Assembly (NCBI RefSeq): GCF_048820895.1
Contig: NZ_JBMERQ010000011.1
Coordinates: 24,156 to 88,155, forward strand
Reading direction: 5' to 3'
Origin: Cribrihabitans_A neustonicus
GTDB taxonomy: Bacteria > Pseudomonadota > Alphaproteobacteria > Rhodobacterales > Rhodobacteraceae
Length of the DNA: 64,000 nt
Below the pieces are notes generated by a model. It was not told the DNA's origin, did not search any database, and was given only the letters and a program-made list of their open reading frames with translations. Positions 35,753-44,867 of this stretch are shown here, one piece after another. The first letter of the stretch is position 1, and each line of letters starts with the position of its first letter. The position numbers were made by a program, and so were the translations under genes.

Positions 35753-37174
35753 CTATCCGCGGCCCTCCTTCAGGGCCTGGGACATGCCCGCCAGCACCGG
35801 GCCGATGATGTAATCGGCCACGGTCTGGCGGCCGGTCTCGATCATCGCCTGGGCGGGCATGCCGGGCAGCGTCTTCACGTTGGGCAGCGCCGCCAGCTCG
35901 CTGTCATCGATGCGGATGTGCACCGGGTAATAGGACTGGCCGGTCTGCGGATCCACGCTGCTGCCCGCCGCCACCATCACCACCTCGCCCTTGACCGGCG
36001 GGGTGGAGCGGAAGCTGTAGGCGGTGAGCTGCACCCGCGCCCGGCTGCCCTCGGAGACCTCGTCGATATCGGCCACCGGCACCCGGGTTTCCAGGATCAG
36101 CCCGGTGCCCTCGGGCATCAGCTCGAGCACCGTCTGGCCGGGCTCCAGCACCTGGCCCAGCGTGTTCACGCTGAGCCCCACCACCCGGCCGCTGCGCGGC
36201 GCCCGGATCGCCAGCCGCTCCTGCACGTCGAGGATGGCGCCGATGCGCTGGCGCAGGTCGAGGAGCGCTTCCTGCACCTGCTGGCTTTCGGCGGCGATGC
36301 GGGCGGAGCGGTCGCGGCCCGCCTGCAGCAGCCGCTCTTCCATCTCGCCGATGCGCTCGAGCACGTTGCCGCTGTCGCTTTCCAGCGCGCCGAGCGTGCC
36401 GAGAAGGCTGCTTTCCTGCATCCGCCGGTCGCTGATGCGGGTCTTCGGCACCAGCCCCTTTTCGAACAGCGCGGTGAGGCTTGCGAGGTCGTCCTGCACC
36501 AGCGCCAGCTGCTCTTCGGTGGCGCGGATGCGGGCGGCGCGGCCCGCGAGCTGGTCGCGGAGCTGGCTGATGCGGCCGCGGATGATCTCGATCTGGCCGT
36601 CATGCAGCGCCTGGTTGGAGGCAAAGACATCGCGCTGCACCGCCACCAGCTGCGCCAGTTCCGGCGCCGCGGCGGTCAGCGCGTCCAGCTCGGCCGGGAT
36701 CCGCATCTGCGCGGCCCCGGCGAGCTCGGCCTCGAGCCGGGCCTGCTGCGCCAGAAGGCTGGCGAGCTGGCCGTTCAGGATCGCCAGCTGCGCTGCGGTG
36801 CGGCGGCCGTCGAGCCGGGCGATCACCGCGCCCTCGGCGACCCGGGCGCCCTCGGTGACGTTGATTTCGCGCAGGATGCCGCCCTCCAGATGCTGCACCG
36901 CCAGCCGGTCGCCCGCCACGTTGAAGGCGCCGCCCGCCACCACCGCGCTGGTCAGCTCGGCGCGCGCGGCCCAGACCACCAGCCCGCCGAACAGGCCGAA
37001 GCCGCAGACCACCAGCCAGAGCACCAGCCGCCGCACCCGTTCCGGCGGCCGCGCGGGCAGCGCCACGCCGGGGCCTGCCGCGGCGGGCATCAGGTCGCGG
37101 AAGCCGCTCTGCCGGGAGGGCGTTTCAGGGGGCTGGGACGCCGGGGCCCCGGGATCATGTTCCTGCAATGTCAT
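35753..37174 (-). CDS. Type I secretion periplasmic adaptor (HlyD/PrtE family)
   Basis: 473 residues. A cytoplasmic leader is followed by one membrane helix (~48-72; LVLWLVVCGFGLFGGLVVWAA). The biotinyl-lipoyl-like strand EGARVAEGAVIARLDGRRTAAQLAILNGQ and a long hairpin coiled coil (~130-320) come next. The second lipoyl half and beta-barrel (IRAPRSGRVVGLSVNTLGQVLEPGQTVLELMPEG) end with the family C-terminus (PGMPAQAMIETGRQTVADYIIGPVLAG). It links the ABC exporter to an outer-membrane TolC-like duct. It is translationally coupled to the upstream ABC gene (ATGA). No tolC was seen in the window. Confidence 0.95.
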   Translation of the reverse strand: MTLQEHDPGAPASQPPETPSRQSGFRDLMPAAAGPGVALPARPPERVRRLVLWLVVCGFGLFGGLVVWAARAELTSAVVAGGAFNVAGDRLAVQHLEGGILREINVTEGARVAEGAVIARLDGRRTAAQLAILNGQLASLLAQQARLEAELAGAAQMRIPAELDALTAAAPELAQLVAVQRDVFASNQALHDGQIEIIRGRISQLRDQLAGRAARIRATEEQLALVQDDLASLTALFEKGLVPKTRISDRRMQESSLLGTLGALESDSGNVLERIGEMEERLLQAGRDRSARIAAESQQVQEALLDLRQRIGAILDVQERLAIRAPRSGRVVGLSVNTLGQVLEPGQTVLELMPEGTGLILETRVPVADIDEVSEGSRARVQLTAYSFRSTPPVKGEVVMVAAGSSVDPQTGQSYYPVHIRIDDSELAALPNVKTLPGMPAQAMIETGRQTVADYIIGPVLAGMSQALKEGRG

Positions 37175-38934
37175 GCCTGGGCTCCTTTCCGGGCGGCCGC
37201 GTTTCCGCTCCCGGCGCCGTCTCCGGTCCGGGCGCCGCGGTGGCGGAAGGGCGCGATCTTGGGATCGCCGTGGGCGGCGGCGCTGCCGGGCAGCGCCGCC
37301 TGGATCACCTGGCGGGCCTCGCCGAAGCGCATCAGCCGGCCCTCCTGCAGCAGCGCCGCATGGCTGACCCGGCGCAGCAGGCTGAGCCTGTGGGTCACCG
37401 CCACCACCACCGCGCCGCGGCTGCAGGCGGCGTCGATGGCGCGGGCCAGCGCCTCTTCGCCCTCGGGGTCGAGATTGGCGTTGGGCTCGTCCAGCACGAT
37501 CAGCTTGCGGCTGCCGAAGAAGGCGCGCGCCAGGCCGATGCGCTGGCGCTGGCCGGCGGAGAGATACTCGCCGCGCGGGCCCGCTTCGGCGTTGTAGCCG
37601 CCGGGCAGGCCGAGGATCATCTCGTGCACCTGCGCCAGTTTTGCCGCCGCCACCACCTCGGAGGGTTTGGCATCGGGGTCCATCAGCGCGATGTTTTCCG
37701 CCACGGTGCCGCGGAACAGCTCGACCCGCTGCGGCAGGAAGCCGATGTGCTGGCCGATCTGCTCCGGATCCCAGTCGGTGAGCGCGGCATCGTCGATGCG
37801 GATATGGCCGCGCGCCAGCGGCAGCAGCCCCGCGAGCGCATGGGCGAAGGTGGTCTTGCCGGCCCCCGAGGGGCCGATCAGCCCCAGCGACTGGCCCGGC
37901 TTCAGCTGCAGGGTGATGTCCAAGAGCAGCGGCTCGGGGCGGCCGGGCAGCAGCACGCTGGCGCCCTCCACCGAGAGCCGGCCTTCGGGGGCGGGCAGGG
38001 CGATGCGCTCGGGCGTCTCCCCGAGCCGGGCCAGGAAGGCATTGAGCCGCCCGTGCGCGGCGCGCGCCTTCAGGAAACCGCGCCAGCCCGCGATCGACTG
38101 TTCCACCGGCGCCGCGGCGCGGCCCAGCAGGATCGAGGAGGCGATCATCAGCCCCGGCGTCAGCTGGCTGTTGATCACCAGCACCACGCCGACGCCCAGC
38201 ACCGCGATCTGCAGCCCCATGCGCAGCGCCTTGGCGAGCGAGGAGATCAGCGCGGTGCGGTCGGTGGCGGCGGTGTTGAACAGGAGCGCCGAAAACGCCT
38301 TCAGCTGCCAGCGCCCGATCTGCGCCCTTGTCTTGCCCATGGCGCGGATCAGGCCTGCGTTCAGCAGCATCTCCTCCACCGCGGCATTGGTCTCGGCGGC
38401 CCGGGTGCCGGCCTCGTCCATCGGCTCCCGCGCCAGCAGCTCGCTCAGCAGGCCCAGCCCGAACAGCAGCGTGAGCCCGACCAGCGCCACCACCCCCAGC
38501 ACCGGGCTGAACAGGAAGATCAGCGCCAGGAACAGGAGCGCCCAGGGCGCGTCGATGAGCGCGATGAACAGCGGGCTGGTGACAAAGCCGCGCAGCTCCT
38601 GCACGTCGCGGATCGGCTCGCCGCCGCGCAGGGCGGGCGGGCCGCTGATCAGCCCTTCCAGCACCGCCGGGCTCAGCCGCGCCTCGATGCGGGCGCCGAG
38701 CCGCGCCACCAGGCGCTGGCGGAGCATGTCGAAGAGAAAGAAAAACGCCAGCGCAATGGCTGCGCCGGCGGTCAGAGCAATCAATGTGGGAATGCTGCCC
38801 GAGGCCATGACCCGGGCAAACAGTTGCAGCATATAAAGCGGCGCTGTCAGCACCAGGAGGTTGACAAACATGCTCGCCGTGAAAATTGCGGCGATCACCC
38901 CCCTCTGGCCGTCAAATACCCGTCTTACCTTCAT
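37171..38934 (-). CDS. Type I secretion system permease/ATPase (PrtD-like)
   Basis: 587 residues from ATG 38934 (MKVRRVFDGQRG); the longer reading lacks homology-like sequence. An ABC transporter half: membrane domain with ~6 segments (1-~300), then the nucleotide-binding domain with Walker A GPSGAGKTT, signature LSAGQRQRIGLARAF and Walker B LIVLDEPNANLD. It has no N-terminal C39 peptidase domain, as expected for exporters of RTX proteins with C-terminal uncleaved signals. It is coupled to the adaptor and lies 154 bases after the RTX gene, its likely substrate. Inner membrane. Confidence 0.95.
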   Translation of the reverse strand: MKVRRVFDGQRGVIAAIFTASMFVNLLVLTAPLYMLQLFARVMASGSIPTLIALTAGAAIALAFFFLFDMLRQRLVARLGARIEARLSPAVLEGLISGPPALRGGEPIRDVQELRGFVTSPLFIALIDAPWALLFLALIFLFSPVLGVVALVGLTLLFGLGLLSELLAREPMDEAGTRAAETNAAVEEMLLNAGLIRAMGKTRAQIGRWQLKAFSALLFNTAATDRTALISSLAKALRMGLQIAVLGVGVVLVINSQLTPGLMIASSILLGRAAAPVEQSIAGWRGFLKARAAHGRLNAFLARLGETPERIALPAPEGRLSVEGASVLLPGRPEPLLLDITLQLKPGQSLGLIGPSGAGKTTFAHALAGLLPLARGHIRIDDAALTDWDPEQIGQHIGFLPQRVELFRGTVAENIALMDPDAKPSEVVAAAKLAQVHEMILGLPGGYNAEAGPRGEYLSAGQRQRIGLARAFFGSRKLIVLDEPNANLDPEGEEALARAIDAACSRGAVVVAVTHRLSLLRRVSHAALLQEGRLMRFGEARQVIQAALPGSAAAHGDPKIAPFRHRGARTGDGAGSGNAAARKGAQA

Positions 38935-39088
38935 TGTCGTAGCCCCCCGGCTGCACGATGGTGAAGTGATGAATCTGGAGTCCAGCGCCCTGGTCCAAGG
39001 AGGCAATCCTTGGCCGGGGACCAAATCGCTGTCCTGAACCAGGGCTGGACGGGCCCGGGGCTGCCCCCGGGCCCGCCGTTCCTATGGC

Positions 39089-41419
39089 TCAGATCGCGTG
39101 GCCCCAGACGTTGTCGAAGCTGTCATCGAAGCCGCTGTCGGATGTGATCACCCGGATCGCCTCGTAGGAGCCCGCATCGCCGGTGGACACCGCGTTGATG
39201 CCGACGCCGCCGATCGGGATGGCGTCCTGGCCGAGCGAGGTGAACGGCGCCTCGCGGCCGGTCAGGCCGAGCAGCTTCACCGTCGCGCCGCCCACATCGA
39301 TGGTGGTTTTGGAGCCGTTGTCGGTGACCGTGGCGCCGCCGCCGTCGAGCGCCGCAAAGGCATCCTGCGCCGAGGTGCCGAGGCCGCCGCCGACATTGGT
39401 GACACGGAACAGCAGCACGTCGTGGTCCTGGTCGATATCGAAGTCCTTGATATCGTCGCTGCCGTCGGTGGAGCTGAACGACATGCCGTCCCAGGTCAGG
39501 TCGATGATGAAGACATCCTTGCCGTCCCCGCCGGTCAGCCAGTCGTTGCCTTCGCCGCCTTTCAGGAAGTCGTTGCCGCGGCCGCCGAAGAGCATGTCAT
39601 TGCCGGCCCCGCCATCCAGGAAGTCGTGGTGCTGGCCGCCATCCAGGCGGTCGTCGCCCTCCTCGCCATAGAGGCAGTCGTTGCCGCTGTTGCCGAAGAG
39701 CGTGTCATTGCCGATGCCGCCTTCGAGCACGTCTTCGCCACGGTTGCCCTTCTGCAGGTCATTGCCGCTTTCGCCGTCCAGGAAGTCATCGCCGGCGTTG
39801 CCCTTCATGGTGTCCTGGCCGGAGCCGCCTTTCATGACGTCGTTGCCCTGGCCGCCTTCCATGTAGTCGTGGCCGTTGTTGCCCTCCATGTAGTCGTCGC
39901 CGTCACCGCCCAGCATGCGGTCGTCGTCGCTTTCACCGAACATGGTGTCGTCGCCGTTGCCGCCTTTCACGGTGTCGTCGCCGTTGCCGCCGAACAGCAC
40001 GTCGTCGCCGTCATCGCCATTCACGCAGTCGTCGCCGTTTTCGCCGAACAGCGTGTCATTGCCGAGGTTGCCGAAGAGACGGTCATTGCCTTCGCCGCCA
40101 TAGCCCAGGTCGTCGCCGCGGCCGCTGACGATCACGTCATCGCCGCCTTCGCCGAACATGGTGTCGTTGCCGGAGCCGCCGCGGATGCGGTCATTGCCTT
40201 CCGGGCCGTCATCGAAGGGCGTTTCGCAGTCCGGGCAGTCGACTTCCTTCAGCCCGTTCACGCCATTCTTGGCAGCGGCCTCTGCATCATCATCGCCGTC
40301 GCAGCAGTCCCAGTCGATGTTGTAGCCCCGCACGGCGCCGTGGTCGCCGAAGATCAGGTCGCCCTGGGCGCCGCCTTCCAGCACGTCGTTGTTGGAGCCG
40401 CCGCGCAGGGTGTCGAGGCCGGCGCCGCCGTTGACGTCGTCGCGGCCGGCGCCGCCATCCATCAGGTCGTCGCCGCGGCCGCCCTGCATCAGGTCGTCGT
40501 CGTCTTCACCGAACATGGTGTCGTTGCCGCCCTGGCCGTCCATGGTGTCGTTGCCGTCACCGCCCAGCATGCAGTCGTCGCCGTCGACCTGCTCGGTCTT
40601 GTTGCCGGTGCCGCTGTCGGCGCCGAAATCGAGGTCGTCGTTCTGCGACTGGCGCTCGTCGCCGAACATCTCGTCGTCGCCGGAGCCGCCGATCACCAGG
40701 TCGTCGCCGAGGCCGCCTGCCATGCGGTCGTTGCCGCCCTGGCCGTTCATGCGGTCGTTGCCGTCGCGGCCGTACATGGTGTCGTCGCCGTCATAGCGGG
40801 TCTCGCCGGACTGGCCCATGTCGCCCCACATCCAGTCGTCGCCGCCTTCACCGTCCATGCAGTCGTCGCCGAGCTCGCCATAGAGGTAGTCGCCGCGGTC
40901 GCCGTCGGCATAGCTGTAGTCGCCGTCGGCATCGTCGCCGAAGATGTGGTCATCGCCGTCGCCGCCGAACACGCTGTCGCCGTGCTTGCCGCCCAAGAGG
41001 GTGTCATCGCCGGTTTCGCCGTCGATGTAATCGCAGCCGGCTCCGCCGTCGATCCAGTCGTCGCCGTCATCGCGGGGATCGGCCGGGTTGCCGATGCCGT
41101 CGGCGTTGCCGCCGAACAGGTAGTCGTCGCCGGAGCCGCCGCGGATATCGTCATGGCCGTTCTGGCCCTCGATGTAATCCTGGCCCTCTTCGCCGTCGAG
41201 GCGGTTGTTGCGCTCGTTGCCGTAGATGGCGTCATCGCCGTGGCCGGCCGAGGCATTGTCGCCGGCGTCGTGGTCGTTGAGATCGATCACGTTGCCGTCG
41301 GTGCCGCCCCATTCGGTGGTGCCGTCGTTGTAGTCCGGATCAAACTTGTTATCGCTGTAGCGGATATCGCAGGTCGGATCGCAGACCTCCCAATCGGGGT
41401 TCTGGTCTTTTTTACCCAT
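39089..41419 (-). CDS. RTX calcium-binding repeat protein, T1SS substrate
   Basis: 776 residues from ATG 41419 (MGKKDQNPDWEVC), with GAGGAGG upstream. From ~residue 60 to ~620 it is nearly solid GGxGxDxxx nonapeptide repeats (GGSGDDYLFGGN, GGDGNDTMDGQGGNDTMFGE), which coordinate Ca2+ as a parallel beta-roll, with a repeat-poor insert in the middle (ICDDCDDDDAEAAAKNGVNG-like region, ~375-420). A non-repetitive C-terminal ~150 residues (DVFIIDLTWDG, GATVKLLGLTGREAPFTSLGQDA) would contain the secretion signal. No N-terminal signal peptide. It is followed by exporter and adaptor genes. No enzymatic domain is visible, so it is best seen as an adhesin or matrix protein; that is inferred. Confidence 0.9.
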   Translation of the reverse strand: MGKKDQNPDWEVCDPTCDIRYSDNKFDPDYNDGTTEWGGTDGNVIDLNDHDAGDNASAGHGDDAIYGNERNNRLDGEEGQDYIEGQNGHDDIRGGSGDDYLFGGNADGIGNPADPRDDGDDWIDGGAGCDYIDGETGDDTLLGGKHGDSVFGGDGDDHIFGDDADGDYSYADGDRGDYLYGELGDDCMDGEGGDDWMWGDMGQSGETRYDGDDTMYGRDGNDRMNGQGGNDRMAGGLGDDLVIGGSGDDEMFGDERQSQNDDLDFGADSGTGNKTEQVDGDDCMLGGDGNDTMDGQGGNDTMFGEDDDDLMQGGRGDDLMDGGAGRDDVNGGAGLDTLRGGSNNDVLEGGAQGDLIFGDHGAVRGYNIDWDCCDGDDDAEAAAKNGVNGLKEVDCPDCETPFDDGPEGNDRIRGGSGNDTMFGEGGDDVIVSGRGDDLGYGGEGNDRLFGNLGNDTLFGENGDDCVNGDDGDDVLFGGNGDDTVKGGNGDDTMFGESDDDRMLGGDGDDYMEGNNGHDYMEGGQGNDVMKGGSGQDTMKGNAGDDFLDGESGNDLQKGNRGEDVLEGGIGNDTLFGNSGNDCLYGEEGDDRLDGGQHHDFLDGGAGNDMLFGGRGNDFLKGGEGNDWLTGGDGKDVFIIDLTWDGMSFSSTDGSDDIKDFDIDQDHDVLLFRVTNVGGGLGTSAQDAFAALDGGGATVTDNGSKTTIDVGGATVKLLGLTGREAPFTSLGQDAIPIGGVGINAVSTGDAGSYEAIRVITSDSGFDDSFDNVWGHAI

Positions 41420-41600
41420 GGTAAACTTCCTCCTCGTTAACTGTTCGGGGCGGGGCAGCCCCTGCTGCCCGGGTGAGGCCCCCGCCGGCGCCGCGGCCGC
41501 CTGAGGCGGCTGGCGCAAAAGGCGTCGTCATGCCTTCTGGTCGTATTGCAGCGCAGATCCGGGCGCCGCGCTGCCCCCAAATGGGGACAAAATCAGCGCT

Positions 41601-42257
41601 TTAGCCTCCGCTTCCCAGCCAGCCGCCCAGGCTTTGCACCGCGGTTTGCGCCGCCTGCTGCAGGGGGGCGTGCCCCCAGGCGCCGGCGGCGAGCGCGGCG
41701 AGCGCCACTGCCGTCAGAAGCGCCGCCGCCGGCCCCCCCCGCCAGCGGCGGCGCGGCTTCGGCGCGGCCGCGGCCAGCGCCTCCGCCAGGGCTGCCTTCA
41801 GCACCGGCTCGAACTCGATCCGGAGCGCGCCTTCCATCCGGTCCACCGCCGCCTCGAGCTGGTCGATGCGGGCGCTGAGTGCTTCGCGGTCGGCGGCGGC
41901 CTTCTGCGCCGCCTGGGCGCCGAGGCCTTCGTTGAGGGTGGTGAACATCTCCGCAATGCGCTTGTGCAGCGCCACCAGATCGGCCTGCGCCGCCAGCGGC
42001 GGCGCGTCCGGCCCGCCCTGGCGCAGCGCATTGGCGATCTGCGCCAGCACCGCGGCGCTCAGCCGCGGCGGCTGCGCCGCTTGGCCCGGGGCGCCGCGGC
42101 TGTCCCGCGGGTTCCCCGCCTCCCGGCGGCCCGGGGCCGGTTTGGGGGCGGGTTTGGGGGCCGGTTTGGGGGCTGGCCGCGCAGCCGCGGCCGCGCCGGG
42201 GCGGCCGGCCGGGGCGGGCGGGCCCTGCACCGGGGCATCGAGCGTCAGCTTGTTCAT
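41601..42257 (-). CDS. Proline-rich membrane-anchored coiled-coil protein
   Basis: 218 residues from ATG 42257, overlapping the stop of the LuxR gene (ATGA). The frame extends far upstream only as a shadow of that gene. Sections: a Pro/Ala/Lys leader with PAPKPAPKPAPKPAPG, a helical coiled coil (~75-165; LVALHKRIAEMFTTLNEGL, REALSARIDQLEAAVDRMEGAL), and a C-terminal membrane segment (~178-198; AALLTAVALAALAAGAWG). C-terminal anchoring suggests it is held at the inner membrane. It is probably co-regulated with the LuxR protein and the downstream RTX operon. No known family was recognised; secretion- or sensor-related roles are guesses. Confidence 0.7.
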   Translation of the reverse strand: MNKLTLDAPVQGPPAPAGRPGAAAAARPAPKPAPKPAPKPAPGRREAGNPRDSRGAPGQAAQPPRLSAAVLAQIANALRQGGPDAPPLAAQADLVALHKRIAEMFTTLNEGLGAQAAQKAAADREALSARIDQLEAAVDRMEGALRIEFEPVLKAALAEALAAAAPKPRRRWRGGPAAALLTAVALAALAAGAWGHAPLQQAAQTAVQSLGGWLGSGG

Positions 42258-43339
42258 GACGCCCTCCCCAGCGAGGCCTGCCAGGTCAGCCGCTGCGCCA
42301 TCTCGGCGCGGCCCGCCGACTGCAGCTTGGCCAACACCCGCTTGGCGTAGGTGTTGAAGGTCTGCTCCTTGAGGCCCGCGATATGCGCCGCCTCGCGGTT
42401 GGAGAGGCCGAGCTGGATCAGCGCCGCCACCCGCGCCTCGGCGGGCGACAGCCCCATTTTCTGGGCCAGCATCTCGATCCGCGTGCGGTCGGGCTGGCGC
42501 GGCAGGATCACCACCACCAGCGGCGTATCGGCGCCGGCACAGCGGTAGCGGGTCAGCGACACCGGCAGCCGCATGCCGCTTTCGCGGTCCTCGAGGAACA
42601 GGATCAGCTCGCGGGGGCGTTCGGGCCGGGAGCGGCGGCCGCGGCGGCTGCGGGCGCATTCCGCGACGGCGGCGTAGAAGCCCGCGGTCTCGCCGGGGCT
42701 GGCGCAGGCAAGCCGGCCGCCGCGCTCCTGCAGCAGGTGGCCGCTCTTCAGCACGTCGCGGCCGCTGCCGTTGCAATGCAGCAGCGCGCCCTCGGCCGAG
42801 AGCACCAGCACCGCGCTGTCGGTCTTCTCGGAGATCGTCCACAAAAGCGCGCTGGTCACCGCCGCCTGGGTGTCGCCGGTGAGCTCGCGCAGGGCGTCCT
42901 CGCGCAGCACCGGCCAGATCGCCTGCAGGATGTCGCCGCAATGGGCGTCATGCGGGCCGCCCTCGAGCTTCAGGGCGATCAGGTCCTCGCTGCCGTCCTC
43001 GAAGGCGCAGGAGAACAGCGTCCAGCCTGCCTGCCCGAGGAACTCCTGCTGCAGATCCTTTGGCAGGCAGGCGGCGAGCTGCGCCGCCGCCGCCCCCTGG
43101 CGCCGCCGCTGCCGCAGGCCGCAGGCCGCGCCGGGGCGCAGCTGGCGCCGCAGCAGCTTGGCCTGGCGCGGGTCCGCCCCGGCGCCGCCGCGGGCGCTGT
43201 CGGAAATGGTGAGGACCGGGGCCTGGCGGCTGCCGGTCTGGACCAGCGCGCTGGCGCTCAGAGAGGAGATTTGCCGTTGAAGAGACTGAGAGAATAGTAA
43301 CCGGCCCGCCTGACTGGCGGACGTGCCCAACATAACCAT
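42254..43339 (-). CDS. LuxR-family transcriptional regulator
   Basis: 361 residues. The C-terminal HTH_LuxR is clear: LAQKMGLSPAEARVAALIQLGLSNREAAHIAGLKEQTFNTYAKRVLAKLQSAGRAEMAQRL. The ~290-residue N-terminal part has no receiver Asp signature and reads like a PAS-type sensory region (TDSAVLVLSAEGALLHCNGSGRDVL). It starts at ATG 43339 and is translationally coupled to the membrane coiled-coil gene. Facing the other LuxR gene across a ~700-base region, it likely controls the RTX/T1SS genes below it on the same strand; direct evidence is lacking. Confidence 0.88.
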   Translation of the reverse strand: MVMLGTSASQAGRLLFSQSLQRQISSLSASALVQTGSRQAPVLTISDSARGGAGADPRQAKLLRRQLRPGAACGLRQRRRQGAAAAQLAACLPKDLQQEFLGQAGWTLFSCAFEDGSEDLIALKLEGGPHDAHCGDILQAIWPVLREDALRELTGDTQAAVTSALLWTISEKTDSAVLVLSAEGALLHCNGSGRDVLKSGHLLQERGGRLACASPGETAGFYAAVAECARSRRGRRSRPERPRELILFLEDRESGMRLPVSLTRYRCAGADTPLVVVILPRQPDRTRIEMLAQKMGLSPAEARVAALIQLGLSNREAAHIAGLKEQTFNTYAKRVLAKLQSAGRAEMAQRLTWQASLGRAS

Positions 43340-44048
43340 TATTGCCCCCCGGCATATCGCAATGAATGCCCTTCAAGGTAGCACGGCGCAGGGCGCGGCA
43401 AATCGGGCAGAGGGGGTACGCCAAAGGCGGCGCGGCGGCGCGGAGGCGGGGCCGGCGCGCGCCGCCTTACCACCATCGGCGTAAGCGGGAGGGGCAGGGG
43501 GCGCCGAATCGTAAAACCTGTGGTTGCGTTTAACGCGAAACAGCTTTTCTTAAAATTGTAAGATAATGATTGGAAACACTGCGTTTCGGACCTGGATACA
43601 ATCCGGCGTAGCACATTTTATGGTAAGTTAATGCTTGCAAAACAGCAGCTAGGCTGGGCCGGGCGGCCTGCGGCCGGGGCCGGCAGCCGGAAAGGGCAGG
43701 CCGGAACGGGGAAGCTGCTTAACAAGTATGGGCGGATTCGCTAGGCTTTAGGTTCAGCAGTGCGCATCAGAAGTGTCTGACACCCAACCGCCGCTGCCAG
43801 GCCCAAGGCCCTTGCCCCAGGATTGCGGGGCGCGGGCGGATTTCCGGGCCGCGACTGTTAGCTTTTATGATCAGGACACGGCTGCAGCCGCAGCCGGGGC
43901 CCGATGGGCGGCGGCAGGGTGTTGTTGTGTGAATGGGGCGTGGCAGCGCTGCAGGGCGGCCGGCAGGGGTGCGGCCGCCTGGGAAACAGGCCCCGGGGGA
44001 CAGGCCGGATGCATGCATCCGGCAGTTACGAGTAAGGGAGTTCATTTA
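43340..44048. promoter_or_regulatory. Long regulatory region between divergent LuxR genes
   Basis: 709 bases with no convincing gene. About 43520-43640 is markedly A/T-rich for this replicon (TTTCTTAAAATTGTAAGATAATG; TTTTATGGTAAGTTAATG), a likely location for promoters of both regulators. No exact inverted repeat was found by eye. Confidence 0.5.
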
Positions 44049-44726
44049 ATGCCTGTGCATATCGTGGGGGAGAGCAGGCTTCTCAGAGACATGTTTCTCG
44101 CCATCTGTGAAGCGCATGATTACCAGACCGGCCTGTGCCGCGGCAGCCTGGAGGAGCTGCCGGAACTGCCCGGCAGCGACCTGGTGCTGTACTACAGCCA
44201 TGACACCGGGCCTGGGCTGTTTGCCGCGCTGCGCGGCTTCCGCGCCCGCAACGGCAGCGCGCTCCTGATCCTGGTCACCGGCGACGGCTGCCCGGCCGCC
44301 ACCCAGGCCGGGCTCAGCGCCTATGCCGAGGCGGTGATCCCGGAGCGCAAGTCCGCCGATGCGCTGATCGCGGCGCTGCAGGTGGTGCAGGACGGCTACC
44401 GCATCGTGCTGCATGGCGCCGCGGGCCCGCCGCCCGGGGCGGGCGCGGCGGCCGGGGCTGCGGCCGGAACCGCCCCCGCGCCGCGGCCGCGCAAGCACGG
44501 GCTGTCGGACCGCGAGCAGCTGATCCTGGCCAAGCTCACCGAGGGCGCCACCAACAAGAGCATCGCCAATGAGCTCGGCATCTGCGAGGCGACGGTGAAA
44601 GTGCATCTGCGCACCTGCTTCCGCAAGATCGGCGCCAAGAACCGCACCCAGGCGGCGCTCTGGGCCTCGGAAAAGCTGCCGCCGCCCGCCGCGCCCGACC
44701 CGGCCCGCGGCAGCGCCGGCCTCTAG
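44049..44726 (+). CDS. LuxR-type response-regulator-like transcription factor
   Basis: 225 residues from ATG 44049, preceded by AAGGGAG. The N-terminal ~120 residues look like a degenerate receiver (LPGSDLVLYYSHD; ALLILVTGDGC), with no clear acceptor Asp/Lys set, so phosphorylation is doubtful. A Gly/Ala/Pro linker leads to an HTH_LuxR: GLSDREQLILAKLTEGATNKSIANELGICEATVKVHLRTCFRKIGAKNRTQAAL. This architecture resembles CsgD/VpsT-type biofilm regulators. Its stop codon lies in the first unit of a 39-bp tandem repeat. Confidence 0.87.
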   Translation: MPVHIVGESRLLRDMFLAICEAHDYQTGLCRGSLEELPELPGSDLVLYYSHDTGPGLFAALRGFRARNGSALLILVTGDGCPAATQAGLSAYAEAVIPERKSADALIAALQVVQDGYRIVLHGAAGPPPGAGAAAGAAAGTAPAPRPRKHGLSDREQLILAKLTEGATNKSIANELGICEATVKVHLRTCFRKIGAKNRTQAALWASEKLPPPAAPDPARGSAGL

Positions 44727-44867
44727 GGCCGGCCTGCGTTTCATCCTGCCAGCGCCGGCCTCTAGGGCCGGCCTGCGTTTCACCCTGCCAGCGCCGGCCT
44801 CCAGGGCCGGCCTGCAACTCATACTGCCGGCGCCGGCCTCCAGGGGCCGGCCTGCGGATCGATCCTG
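44712..44867. repeat. Four 39-bp tandem repeats starting at the LuxR 3' end
   Basis: Units begin at 44712, 44751, 44790 and 44829. The first includes the last codons and stop of the LuxR gene (CTC TAG). Each holds GCCGGCC...GGGCCGGC, an inverted repeat with a 3-5 base loop. In units 1-2 the codon after CTC is TAG, in units 3-4 CAG, read in the LuxR frame. They could act as stacked hairpins, but no T run follows. Confidence 0.8.

Noticed and set aside
39098..41440. A 780-codon plus-strand open frame opposite the RTX gene
   Set aside because: It is the complement of GGxGxD repeats (endless VVAVAA-like sequence), caused by the codon pattern of the RTX gene. No RBS or domain.
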